DNA of 28,284 nucleotides, from contig MNCI01036172.1 of NCBI GenBank assembly GCA_015680685.1, positions 4,953 through 33,236 of the forward strand, written 5' to 3'. Numbering within the stretch: the stretch's first letter is position 1; each line of letters opens with the position of its first letter. Origin of the DNA: Gnetum montanum. Taxonomy: Eukaryota; Streptophyta; Gnetopsida; Gnetales; Gnetaceae. Below the pieces are notes generated by a model. It worked only from the letters and a program-made list of their open reading frames with translations. It made no database searches and was not told where the DNA came from. The translations under genes and the position numbers were made by a program. Of this stretch, positions 1 through 27,518 are shown in pieces.

Positions 1-102
1 TGGGGGACTCCTACTACGGGCACATGGAAAATATTCTATCTCTGGGGTGATCAATCCGCCAGAGCTTCGCTACTTCTAGCCTAGGATGTGAAATGAGGGG
101 AG

Positions 103-257
103 TGCCGCCTCTTATTTATAGATTTGGCATCGTCCCCTGCGATATCACGTTGCCGCCTCTTATTTATAGATTTGGCGATGGACCGCGATATCGCGTACGC
201 GATATCGCAGGGGACGACGCGATATCGTGTACGCGATATCGCGGGGGATGCGATATC
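103..257 (+). repeat. CpG-rich palindromic GATATC array with tandem duplication
   Basis: Six GATATC sites occur at 141, 187, 201, 221, 235 and 252. Bases 185-208 are a perfect 24-base palindrome centred on GTAC. Bases 219-242 repeat it with one C-to-T change. Bases 130-146 and 201-217 are a perfect 17-base inverted repeat. A 26-base unit containing TATTTATA appears at 103-128 and again at 151-176. The position suggests LTR U3/promoter DNA, but that is inference. The open frame at 93-302 runs through these repeats and is not credible as protein. Confidence 0.75.
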
Positions 258-292
258 ACTGCTTGTGCATATCGCGTCTCATCACTCATCAT

Positions 293-570
293 CATAGGAT
301 AGAATAGGATTGTTTACTATTTTCATTAGACTTAGAAACTCTTTCTACTTTACCATGTTTACTAGAAGTAAGATGGCCCACACAACATCAGTGATCATAT
401 ACCTCACAGTGTACCTTTAGATTTTACTAGCTCATGTGGGAAGACAACGATCTCAAACTTTAACTAATTACTAGCATAATCACATTACCTTGTCCATGGA
501 TTATGATCTAGTCACATGTGAACACCCGTGACTTGTATGGTTGGGTGTTAGATTACTCCAATGCTCATCA
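293..570 (+). repeat. 5' LTR, distal part
   Basis: Matches the last 288 bases of the 3' LTR, with scattered, mostly transition differences and a 10-base deletion after position 419. It ends CTCATCA at 570, directly before the primer-binding site. Upstream of 293 the match stops: the sequence there does not correspond to bases 7500-7791, so this LTR is rearranged or comes from a variant subfamily. Confidence 0.7.
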
Positions 571-571
571 T

Positions 572-590
572 TAGCGTTGGTGCTAGGGAC
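572..590 (+). promoter_or_regulatory. Candidate primer-binding site (decayed)
   Basis: It begins two bases after the CA end of the 5' LTR. The 19 bases match the TGGCGCCGTTGCCGGGGAC site that I recall from Athila/Tat-type Ty3 elements at 13 positions. Five of the six differences are transitions, as expected from methyl-cytosine decay. Position supports the call; sequence alone would not. Confidence 0.4.
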
Positions 591-904
591 TTGTCAATGT
601 ATGCTAAGTAATTAATTATATAAAGTTCTTTGTACTTGAAATTTAAAGTTAAAATTCATAACACTAACTAAGAATACTTAAAACAAATGTCTCAAACCAT
701 AACATGGCTTCAAACAAGAATATAACATCACCTACCAAGGAATTACGGATAAGCAATGATAGAATTGAAGAAGAAGAAGATTGGAGTATGCCAATGCAGA
801 TAAGGATCTCATATGTTCATCATGATTCTTACTATCTTGATTTCACATTCATCTTTCATCAAGATAGGCAACTTAGGTGGAGAGATCTTGATTTAGAAAT
901 TAAT

Positions 905-1145
905 AAGTGCTTTTCAATTTTTTGTTTTACAATCCTTTTTAATTTTTCTATTCTTTGATACAATTTTTCCCATTCTTTTCATTTTTCACATTCTTTGATA
1001 TTTGCTCAATCTTTTATACTTTTCATTTCTTAAACTTTTGATATTCTTTGACATATTTTTCAATTCTTTAACATTTTTCATTCTTTACACCTTTTTCCAA
1101 TTTTTATAATCTTTTTCATACTTTATTTTCATTTTCCTTATAAAT
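905..1145 (+). repeat. T-rich degenerate tandem tract
   Basis: Repeated variants of TTCTTTGATA, TTCTTTGACA and TTCTTTAACA separated by runs of T. Low complexity, lying within the retroelement leader. Confidence 0.6.
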
Positions 1146-2510
1146 ATATTTGATTGTTAATAAAACATATCAAGAATAAGGCAATATGTAATCTAATAAA
1201 GTGAATATTTCTCTATGTTATCACGTCATAAGGGACTACTTATTTGAATAGTGAGACCACCACATTCATCCATACATTCCATCAATAAGAGGTTTCTACC
1301 ATTGCCATAATGATATTCTTTTTTTTTCATACAACTAAGAATAAACCTATGATCATTATGCTTGGAAGGAAAAGTGAAGAACCAAGTGGGAATGAACTTT
1401 TGTTCATTCTATCATGTTGTTTTGACTGTATTATATCCTTGTAGATCTAACAAAAAATGGGAGTAAGAGTAGAATAAGTGTTGCCTTACCATGTCACTAG
1501 AAAGACATGTTACCTATGCTTGAAGGTAGTCCTTTGGTAAGGTTGACACAGATAAAAATAAAACTCATGCATAGAATAAATTTTTGGGGGTCCCATTGGA
1601 AAGACATGTTACCCATGCTTGAAGGTAGAAAGCTTCTTATAAATTGAAAAAAATAAAATGTGCTATAAATAAAATCATCCCTTGGACAATACGCCAAGTG
1701 ACAATACTACTAACAATAATGGTAGTCTTACGATTGTAATTCCAAGAGATGAGACAATGCAATGTCACTGAAATGTGGTCTGGACTTGGTTGATACTTGG
1801 ATAGAAAGGCTAATGATTACTTTAACCACTCATAAAACATAAGAATTTGTTATGACTATTGTAAGATACCGCATGTCCTAATTTCTGCAATCCCTTCTAA
1901 GTCCATCTCATCTCACTGTATGAATACTCATAACTTGTGGTTTTGTGTAACATAGATTCATTTTCCTAATTTGGTCCTACTAACATGTGTGTTTTGCTAA
2001 ACAAGTATGTGTTACATTCAACTCCTTGAGTGCGCAAGGACACATAGGCATGGTTATACAAGGGCATTAAGGGTTGGAGCCTACTTTGGGGAGGATCCAC
2101 TTGTATAACTATTGTATCTTATACCTAATAAGTGATTCCACATCATCTTGAACCTTCAAAGGCTAATAAATGTTAATTAGAACTTCCCTTTACATCACAT
2201 AACTCTATTCAATATCAAATAATTCATTACCCATCTCATTCATCTCATCAACAATGCATATAACTCGAGATTCCTTCTTTACACACTATCCATGCCAAAT
2301 TTTTTAAGAAATAGGCACCATCCATTGCCCAAGACTCTCTAAATATGCTTTAAACCTTCCAACCATTCAAAATGATTCATTTTCCATCCTCAGAACTCAT
2401 TGAAAAATGTAAAAATTGAACCTTTGATATTGAATCCCCGAGATTAGATCCAAACAAAATCTAAATATAGGTAAACACTTAGCCAAATTTTTCATTTTTC
2501 ATTTTGTACT

Positions 2511-3785
2511 TGATGAGTGGCGAGGTACCCCTACACTCAACCATACAAATATGAGCGTTACACGTGCAATCCGGTCGAAATTTGCAGATGGACTAGTTGT
2601 GGCATCTAGCCAGTTAGCCTTAGGTCGTAGTTCATTGTCTTCCCACCTGGACTAGTATTAGCTTTGTCACGTATGGTTTAGTCCATAGTGAGGTGTATGA
2701 TGTGTTCTATGCTAATGCTACTCCTAAGGACAATGGAAAGTAATATTGAATAAGCTAAGAGAGAAAGGGTGAGAGAATATAAGCTAGCCTAAGTGCAATG
2801 AGCATTCGTTCCTTGATCATCCGTACACATTTTGGACTTCGTGCATGACTACCATTGGGATTACCAAGCGTAGATCCTAGGTACGCTACTGGGTTACCAA
2901 GTAGTTACACTTAAATGCTCATAATCAAGTCGTACTCATTTCGCGTTTTAACATGAGTTTAAGGGTGAGAGAGATTAACTAGGAAAGCAGTAAATAATAA
3001 TTAAATAATTAATTAATTAANGCGAAATTGAGGTAGGTTGCAATAGCCTCAATTTCTATAAATAAGAGGCAGCTTTCCTTATTCTAGTAAGTTAATTTTA
3101 GAGTTAAGTTTTAATTTCAGTTCTTGTTTTCCTCTCAACCCTTTTCCTCCCAATGTACGCCTGCAGTGTGGTGAATGTAATTGTACGACATCCTTTATTC
3201 GAGTGTGATGTACTTGGACATGCACATGACTGGAAATAAAGATCGAGATTACTTTATCATTGCAGCATTCACTTAGTTTAATTGTTTATTTAATTTTTAT
3301 TTACTGTTTTCCTAGTTAATCTCTCTCAACTTTAAACTCATCTTAAATGTAGAATGAGTACAACTTGATTATGAGCATTTAAGTATGACTACTTGGTAAC
3401 CGAGTAGCGTACCTAGGATCTGCGCTTGGTAATCCCAGCGGTAGTTGTGCACGAAGTCCAAGATGTGTACAGATAATCGAGGAACGGATGCTCATTGCAC
3501 TTAGGCTAGCTAGATTCTCTCTCACCCTTTCTCTCTTAGCTTAGTTAATATTATCTTCCACCGTCTTCAGGAGTAGCATTAGGTTAGAAACCACATCATA
3601 CACCTCACTCTAGACTAAACCATACATGACAAAGTTAACACTAGTCCAGGTGGGAAGACAAGGAACTGTGACCTAAGGCTAACTGTCTAGATGCCACAAC
3701 TAGTCCATCTGCGGAGTTCGACTAGATTGCGCGTGTAACACTCGTATTTGTATGGTTGAGTGTAGGGGTACCTTGCCACTCATCA
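2511..3785. repeat. Inverted LTR block: two oppositely oriented LTR arms around a TATA/poly(A) core
   Basis: Bases 2511 to about 3020 are the reverse complement of about 3277-3785, roughly 88% identical by eye. Both outer ends are the LTR terminus (TGATGAG / CTCATCA). The core at 3022-3276 carries TATAAATA at 3057-3064 and AATAAA at 3235-3240 followed by GATCGAG. The same order is found in the 3' LTR at 7318 and 7503. The right arm plus core is therefore an LTR truncated in U3, and the left arm is an inverted copy of the downstream part of the same LTR family. An undetermined base (N) is at 3021, exactly where the left arm ends, so assembly error is possible. Confidence 0.75.
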
Positions 3786-4518
3786 GTATCCAAAGGAGAT
3801 TTTTTCCAATTTTCTTCTCTGATTTGAGCTTTGACATGCTAGCTTTCCCAAGCCATAACTTACTCGTTATTACTTCAATTTTTATGATTTCCAAATCTAT
3901 TTAATCCTAGAGTGCTCATCTTAGTCATTGGGGGGGGGGGGAAGGAAAATCCAAGTTACTTTTTTCAAAATTGCTAATGCCTGAAAGGTATTACAAGGGT
4001 AAGTTTAAAGGAAAATAACAAGAATTTTTAAAGAAAATCACTCATATTAAGACCAAAACAAATTAAATAAGACTCTTAATCAAATATACCAATCATCTTA
4101 GGCCATATAAATGCGTTAAGCGGGTTACTTTTGAAAATTTCATAACTCTACAATCATAATATACTAAGAATCTAATGTAACTAAGGGTATGAGTAAGGTA
4201 TAGAACTATAAGAATTTGTGCAAACCCTTAGTAACTCCAAATCCTTGATGATTGCAAATGATCCCAAAGAGAGGAGCACAAGGAGGACCCTCACAAGCTA
4301 CAAGTAAATGACCAAGAGGCCAAGGTAGAGGTTGAATAGGAGAATAAAAACTAGAACATGCAGAGCAGGAAGCCCAATCCTTCAGCATTCATCAAGAAAC
4401 TCCTACTACTAGACAGTTGGCCCAAGGAGAGGTAGAGGAACCACAAGTACAAGGACAACACCTCATGTTGTCACAAGACTACTTGCAAGCTATCTAAGAG
4501 AAATCCATCCTGACCATA
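3786..4518 (+). other. Retroelement DNA before the gag-like ORF
   Basis: Contains a run of 12 G at 3930-3941. From about 4200 it is purine-rich with short broken frames leading towards the gag-like ORF, so the original gag start may lie here. Nothing else is recognised. Confidence 0.4.
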
Positions 4519-5273
4519 GTGATTGTGGAGATGAAGTTTGGCCCATTCATGGAATTTGTTCCAAAAGTGGTAAGGATGCAACTCCAAGTGTCACCACTAT
4601 GGCCCACACTTTCAAACAACGACGAATGGTATCTAGGGGAGACTTATCAATTTTGGCATAGTAAAGAAGAAGGAACTATGGTCAACATCGAAGGAGTCTC
4701 TGTCTCATACTCAATTAAGGTGATAGCTAAAGCTCTAAACATACCCAATGAAGGGGCAAAAGTAGCACATCTATCCACCAAATTAGACACTGAAACCAAA
4801 AATTGTGGCTAAAACGGGCATATGGTAAGGAAGATAAGGGATACAATGAATTAACTCTAGAGGAAAGAATCTATTTCAAGATTGGCACCTATCACTTGTT
4901 CCTAACAAAAGGATTAAATAGATTATCCACTTATGCAGCTAGAGAAAGTGCGATCCTAATGGAAAAGTATAATGCTAATCTTACACAACTCTATTTTATG
5001 GAGATCCAAAGGTGGTTTGAAGAAAAGAAGGTAGGAAAGCCAACACTTCCATTTCCTTGCCTTATTAAGAAGCTATGCAAACATGCTAGAAACTTGGAGT
5101 ACACTAATGACATTCCTAGGAAGGCCCAGAATACTTCGTATGTTGAACTACATAAACCAGCACCACCCAAGAAGAACCAAGGTGAGGAACAAGCTAGTGT
5201 TGGGGAAATCACACAAATCAATAAACAACAACAACAAGTGGAACCTAGTGGCCAACAACAAGGGCATCAATAG
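4519..5273 (+). pseudogene. Gag-like ORF of the LTR element, frameshifted
   Basis: Two overlapping frames form one product. Frame one (4519-4812) includes EWYLGETYQFWHSKEEG and EGVSVSYSIKVIAKALNIP; the second resembles the segment in plant transposon-associated proteins that reads like 'V.G..V.FSPE.IN..LGLP'. Frame two (4803-5273) continues with LKRAYGKEDKGY, EERIYFKIGTYHLF and a Gln-rich end (NKQQQQVEPSGQQQGHQ). The frame changes near the AAAAA run at 4798-4802. The low-complexity Gln tail is followed at once by stops. A structural, gag-like role comes from position after the leader and from the absence of any enzyme motif; I did not see a CCHC knuckle. The family match is from memory and moderate. 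Confidence 0.5.
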
Positions 5274-5605
5274 CAACAAGAACATTAACAACAATAAGTT
5301 CCATCATTACCGCCGTAGGTCTATAGGCCATCAATGAGTCATCTGCAACAAACTATAGAGACTATCAATTGAGGAACAAGGGAGAAGCCTAATCTCTATA
5401 GAGTTATTAATAGTGCCATTTAGCTCATCATTTCTACAAATCCTAGGAGTGGATAGATATCATTATAGTTAGGAGGAGGGAACTAATGATCACAACAGAG
5501 TTCTGGGAACGCTGCATCATTCCAAGTGATGCTAGAAACTGGAGAAGGAGCCATAATCATGGTAATGCAACACTAGGATGTAGTGAGAGTGGCAAAGGTC
5601 ATCAT

Positions 5606-6771
5606 TGATCACATCAAAGTCCTTCAATGTACCTATTGTGCCACCAGTAGATCTAATTAGAGCCAGAGATGCTCAATTATTAGTCAGAACCTCAATGACT
5701 CTTATAGACCATGAAGATGTGCTAGACTGACTAGTCATTCCAAGTGATGTCATTGTAGTGCAGTTAGAGCTTATTATAGACAAAGATAAACTAGTCATGG
5801 CAAAGACCAAGGTGGAGCATGTAGAAGCTGAAATTCTGAGATTACAAGAAGAGCTTGCAACCCTAAGGGCTGAATGCAAAGATCCAACTCAATTCATTAT
5901 GCCTAACTAATTAGAGTAATTCAAAACAGAACAAATGAATCACCTAATTGAGTAGAACAAGAAAATGGAGAATGAGAAAGAGAAAGTAGTGTGAAATGCC
6001 TCAGTAGCTGAAGCCTGAATGTATGCACATGCTAAGGCACTCACCACAACACAAGAAGAGAACAAGCAGCTCACTGTAGATAATATGTGGTTGACCACTG
6101 TAGAGAAATAGAAGAACATCCTAGAGGAAAGCATCCACTAGTTAAGAGAGCAATTGGTGAGGGTCAACCAAGACATGAGACATCTCACACGAGAACATAA
6201 AACCCTCTCAATGAATGAGGTATGTAATGTCCACTAAAAATTAGCTATTGAAATACGTGTGTGGTGGAATAAGGCAAAGAAACATGAAAGGTTCAGAAAA
6301 CACTTCTATGACTAGGTGGGGATGTATAAGCAAATCAATGAAAAGGAGATCTAGATGGTGAAGGCCAAAATCAATTCCATATTAGCACAAAATCTAGACT
6401 AGTAACCCATCTTGGACAGTTACGCCCATGTCCACCAAGCAAAAGTTATGAATAAAGACATATAGATTGAAGATTTGAAATAATACATGGGGTTAGCTAA
6501 CCTTTGTTATGCTAATTTGGCCATGTTAACAGTAGGCAAGCCCAGAAATGAACTAGAACAACAAGTAGCATCCACGTATGCATTGTACGAGAAAGAGTTT
6601 GTAGATCGGAAAGATGCTCTATATAAACTGTAAGTGGCAAACTCTGAACTAGAAGCAGTTAAGGCTAACTACCAAGGGCAAAAAGATGTTGTAGCTAACT
6701 TGGCAAGAAGATTATTTGATTACCATGAATTACGTGAAAAGCCTAGAGCATTCAAAGAGGAGAGGAGGTAA
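5606..6771 (+). pseudogene. Decayed coiled-coil ORF of the LTR element
   Basis: One frame (phase of 5797) reads as Lys/Glu/Gln/Leu-rich helix over more than 350 codons, for example AKTKVEHVEAEILRLQEELA and AKALTTTQEENKQL, then NELEQQVASTYALYEKEF and a final EERR before TAA at 6769. It is broken by about fifteen TAG, TAA and TGA codons, many where Gln or Arg would fit the helix, which is the pattern left by C-to-T decay. It follows the gag-like ORF and is probably its C-terminal part or a second structural product. No domain is recognised. Confidence 0.5.
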
Positions 6772-7178
6772 TTTGTAGTTTGTTACATTAAGGTCAATCT
6801 AATGTTCTTGTAACCATGGGATGTACCTGCTCCATCACACATTGCATAATAAGCATGGATGGTACATGATCCAAGAATGGAGGAGGAAAAGCTTTAGGTG
6901 TTCTTGAACTAATACAAATTTTAGAAGCTTGACGACAAGGGGAAGCAACCAATGAAGGAGGCACTACCACTAGGAACTACGTAAGCTACACCGAGCTTCA
7001 TCAAATATTGTTTTTTATCAAATTTTATCATGTTTTGTCTTGTGTTAATTTTTGTAAAACACCACTACGACATTCAAGAGTTATGTATATAGTAGTTAGT
7101 GTCATGTAAATCTACCTTCCAATTTTGTAAGGAACTCTATCCTCATTTTGTTTTAACTTAAGGACAAGTTTTCAGTCA
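6772..7178 (+). other. Retroelement 3' internal region, nothing recognised
   Basis: Broken short frames and AT-rich DNA between the coiled-coil ORF and the purine tract. No motif was identified. Confidence 0.4.
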
Positions 7179-7190
7179 ATCGTGGGGGCA
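7179..7190 (+). promoter_or_regulatory. Polypurine-like tract
   Basis: ATCGTGGGGGCA lies directly against the TG start of the 3' LTR, where the plus-strand primer of an LTR element sits. It is short and only partly purine. Confidence 0.45.
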
Positions 7191-8079
7191 TGCTAAAGTG
7201 AAATTTTCTTCAGCAATGATATCCAACATCCGATATCAGAGCTATAATATCATGTACTCGATATTGAAGCCCAAGCTATGACATTGGATATCCAATGTTG
7301 CAAGACACATGCTTGCCTATAAATACGACACTTAGGTGCATGGTTCAACGAACATTTTCATTCACCCTTATCGAAACTCTTTCAGTTTGTTTTTGTGAAT
7401 TTAAACTTAGCAATTAGAAGTGTGAATAACTATAATGTAGTATGAACTAGTGAATGACATCTTTATTCAAGCATTTTGTACTTGGGCATAAGTGTAACCG
7501 AAAATAAAGATCGAGCTATCTCCCACTATCGTAGCATTCTCCTAGTTTTATTGCTTTAATTTGAATAATGTTTACTATTTTCTTAGTTAATGATTTACCT
7601 TTTTCATGCACTTACTTTTACTATTGTTAAGTGAAATGAGTACGACTAATCTTGAGCATGTAAATATAATTGTTTGGTAACCCAATAGTATTATCACTTG
7701 GTTTGCCCAATAGCAAAGTACTTGGTAATCCCGATAATAATTGCACGAAGCCCAACGTGTGTATGGAAGGTTAGGATTGGATACTCATTACCATAGGATA
7801 GAATAGGATTATTTATTGTTTTCATTAGACTTAGAAACTCTTTCTACTTTACCATGTTTACTATAAGTAAGCTGGCCCATACAACATCAATGATCATATA
7901 CCTCATAGTGAGTTAAACCATACCTTTAGATTTCACTAGCTCACATGGGAAGATAATGATCTCAAACTTTAATCAATTACTAGCATAATCACATTGCCTT
8001 GTCCACAGATTATGATCTGGTCTTGTGTGAACACTTGTCACTTGTATGGTTGGGTGTTGGATCACTCCACTACTCATCA
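7191..8079 (+). repeat. 3' LTR (889 bp)
   Basis: Begins TGCTAAAG after the G-rich tract and ends CTCATCA. U3 holds GATATC sites at 7218, 7232 and 7287, including an 18-base perfect palindrome at 7281-7298. A TATA box (TATAAATA) lies at 7318-7325 and a poly(A) signal (AATAAA) at 7503-7508. Its last 288 bases match 293-570. The TATA and poly(A) context and the terminus also match the inverted LTR block at 2511-3785. Confidence 0.75.
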
Positions 8080-8302
8080 TAGGTTATAACTAATGACAAA
8101 AATTCTTGACATAATGTTAACATTAGCTAACAAAGTAATTGTAATGAAAAATATATGCTAACATTTTCTATTAAGTTTATCTTTCTTACAAATGTTGGTA
8201 TTTTCTTACAACTCTCTATTTCTAACTCAAATCATTTTGTATTTTAAGTTAAAGTACAGATGTTGAAACATATGTAAATGTTGTTAGGATTAGATTGTCA
8301 AT

Positions 8303-8420
8303 GATAGGTGGCTCAAGTGGCTAGCTCATTGTCTTCTTAAACAACAGGTTGCTAGCTTTAGTCATAAAGACATTCTAATATTTTTTTCTATAATTCTTCC
8401 AATGTATCTTATTACAAAGA
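8303..8420 (+). mobile_element. Possible tRNA-derived SINE relic
   Basis: TGGCTCAAGTGG at 8309-8320 fits an RNA polymerase III box A. A box B-like GGTTGCTAG follows about 45 bases later but is poor. The ends are unclear. Confidence 0.3.
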
Positions 8421-8593
8421 CATTCTTATATTCTTTATATAATTCTTCTAATGTATCTTATTAGCTATATGACTTGGGATGTACTTATATTCATTATTGG
8501 TTCCAACACCATCCACAGATGCCAACTGCCTCACCCCCACTACCGCCATCCCCCACCCTTCCTCTTTTATTTTTCAAAAAGTTAACTGTAATA

Positions 8594-8713
8594 TAGGTAT
8601 ACCCCAAGACATATAGTTCAATTAAAACTTTATATATTAGCACTGCCCACCAAAACTGAATCCATGACTTGGAGCTTTCACATCAAGAGTCTTACCACTA
8701 GGCTAACACCTCA
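8594..8713 (-). mobile_element. tRNA-derived SINE, copy A
   Basis: On the minus strand it reads GAGGTGTTAGCCTAGTGGTA..., with box A TAGCCTAGTGG. It then shares with copies B and C a body ending ACTATATGTCTTGGGGTATA. Box B has decayed to GGATTCAGT. It lies within 1 kb upstream of SMU1. Confidence 0.6.
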
Positions 8714-8772
8714 TTGTTTCAACATACTACTTTAGAATAACTATAAAGTAATATTATGGTGCTAAATTAACA

Positions 8773-8846
8773 TATCCATTGGAATCAAACCTATGACTTG
8801 TACATCACAAGCCACACGCTCTAACTAAGTGAGCAATTTTGACCAC
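8773..8846 (-). mobile_element. tRNA-derived SINE head, different family
   Basis: The minus strand reads GCTCACTTAGTTAGAGCG, then GGTTTGATTCC (complement of 8781-8791), which differs from the box B consensus GGTTCGANTCC at one position. Box A to box B spacing is tRNA-like. It does not fold as an intact tRNA gene by eye and lacks a normal acceptor end. Confidence 0.5.
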
Positions 8847-9038
8847 AATAAGTTAGCATCAAATCATTTGCCTACATTAATTGTTAACCATATCATAGAT
8901 GGGGTAAAGGTAGCAAGAACTCAAGTGAATTGTTTTTAATTACTTAGTCATTATCTTGGTGTTTTTATTCCCTTAACGTGATCATTATTTGGGAGGTAGG
9001 AAGGGGGATGGGGGTTAAAACCTGAAATAACTGAAACA

Positions 9039-9145
9039 TGGGTACACCCCAAGATGTATAGTCCAATTAGAACTTTATAACTTAGCATTGCCTATCAAAA
9101 TCGAACCCATAACTTGGAGCCTCCAAATCAAGAATCTTACCCTTA
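9039..9145 (-). mobile_element. tRNA-derived SINE, copy B, 5'-truncated
   Basis: Shares with copy A, in the same orientation, the stretch from AAGATTCTTGAT through GGGTTCGATTTTG (box B, complement near 9097-9108) to CTTGGGGTGTACCC. Box A is lost. It lies about 480 bases upstream of the SMU1 ATG. Confidence 0.6.
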
Positions 9146-9379
9146 ACAAGAAACTTGTTCGATCTAGTGGGTCTTAAGGGTTGTAAGTAAAAATTTTAGT
9201 TTCAATTAATATAAACTAAATTAAAACAACGATTCAAATGGTTACCTCATTGTTTAACCAAGATTTACATTGAACAAACTCGTTATTTACTTTTATAAAT
9301 TCTTTTAATATTTTAAGTTAACTATACAACTTAGAATATATCTATAGTTGAATTATTTCGATGAAAATATGAAACATGA

Positions 9380-9621
9380 TAATCCCTTGATGCATATTTT
9401 TTTAACGCTACTCTTTCCTCTTCCTGCTTAACATCCCCGTGAAAACAGGGCCTGTAATTTGTAAATACAAGGCACACACAAATAGAAGAACTCGGGGACT
9501 TTTAAGAGCTCGGCAAGTCGCGTTTGAATCGTCTGTTAATATGACTATCCCTACATGATCACTTCGGACTGTTTTCTTTCGTTACCGCGAAAGCCCAAAC
9601 AGACGTACTGTGTTTAACAAA
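9380..9621 (+). promoter_or_regulatory. SMU1 proximal promoter and 5' UTR
   Basis: The roughly 240 bases before the ATG are richer in CpG than the surrounding AT-rich DNA (CTCGGCAAGTCGCG, TTACCGCGAAAG). I see no TATA box at a convincing distance, which would fit a housekeeping, TATA-less promoter. CTTTCG and CGAAAG around 9577-9592 can pair in a small hairpin. Read on the other strand, the same stretch resembles an E2F-like TTTCGCGG. The transcription start is unknown, so the split between promoter and 5' UTR is inference. Confidence 0.4.

Positions 9622-27518
<17,897 letters not shown>

Larger units (their letters stand above)
571..2510 (+). other. Retroelement leader, no gene recognised
   Basis: Untranslated leader of the LTR element. 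About 905-1145 is a T-rich tract built from a degenerate TTCTTTGATA-like unit. A 29-base repeat at 1501-1529 recurs at 1600-1628 with one mismatch and 99-base spacing. An 84-codon frame at 704-958 (MASNKNITSPTKEL...) has an acidic stretch but no family I know, and it runs into the T-rich tract; I do not call it a gene. Confidence 0.5.
1..8079 (+). mobile_element. Large non-autonomous LTR retrotransposon, decayed, left end cut by window
   Basis: Bases 293-570 and 7792-8079 are direct repeats, about 90% identical by hand alignment with one 10-base gap, and both end in CTCATCA. They mark the ends of a 5' and a 3' LTR. Between them lie a decayed primer-binding site, a long leader, a gag-like ORF, a coiled-coil ORF and a G-rich purine tract just before the 3' LTR. 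I saw no protease, reverse transcriptase, RNase H or integrase motif, so it resembles the large gag-only plant elements that borrow enzymes from an autonomous partner. Target-site duplications cannot be checked because the left end lies outside the window. Confidence 0.7.

Noticed and set aside
103-257. CRISPR-like array
   Set aside because: Units are palindromes of unequal spacing with no constant spacer length, and the genome is a plant nuclear one.
93-302. 69-codon open frame at the left end
   Set aside because: It is built from the GATATC palindromes and the duplicated TATTTATA unit; the coding potential is a by-product of the repeats.
704-958. 84-codon open frame with an acidic N-terminal part
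   Set aside because: No recognisable family. It lies in the retroelement leader and its second half is the T-rich tract, so I do not call it a gene.
8773-8846. tRNA gene on the minus strand
   Set aside because: Box A and B are good, but I cannot form a normal acceptor stem and the surroundings contain other SINE heads; a SINE relic fits better.
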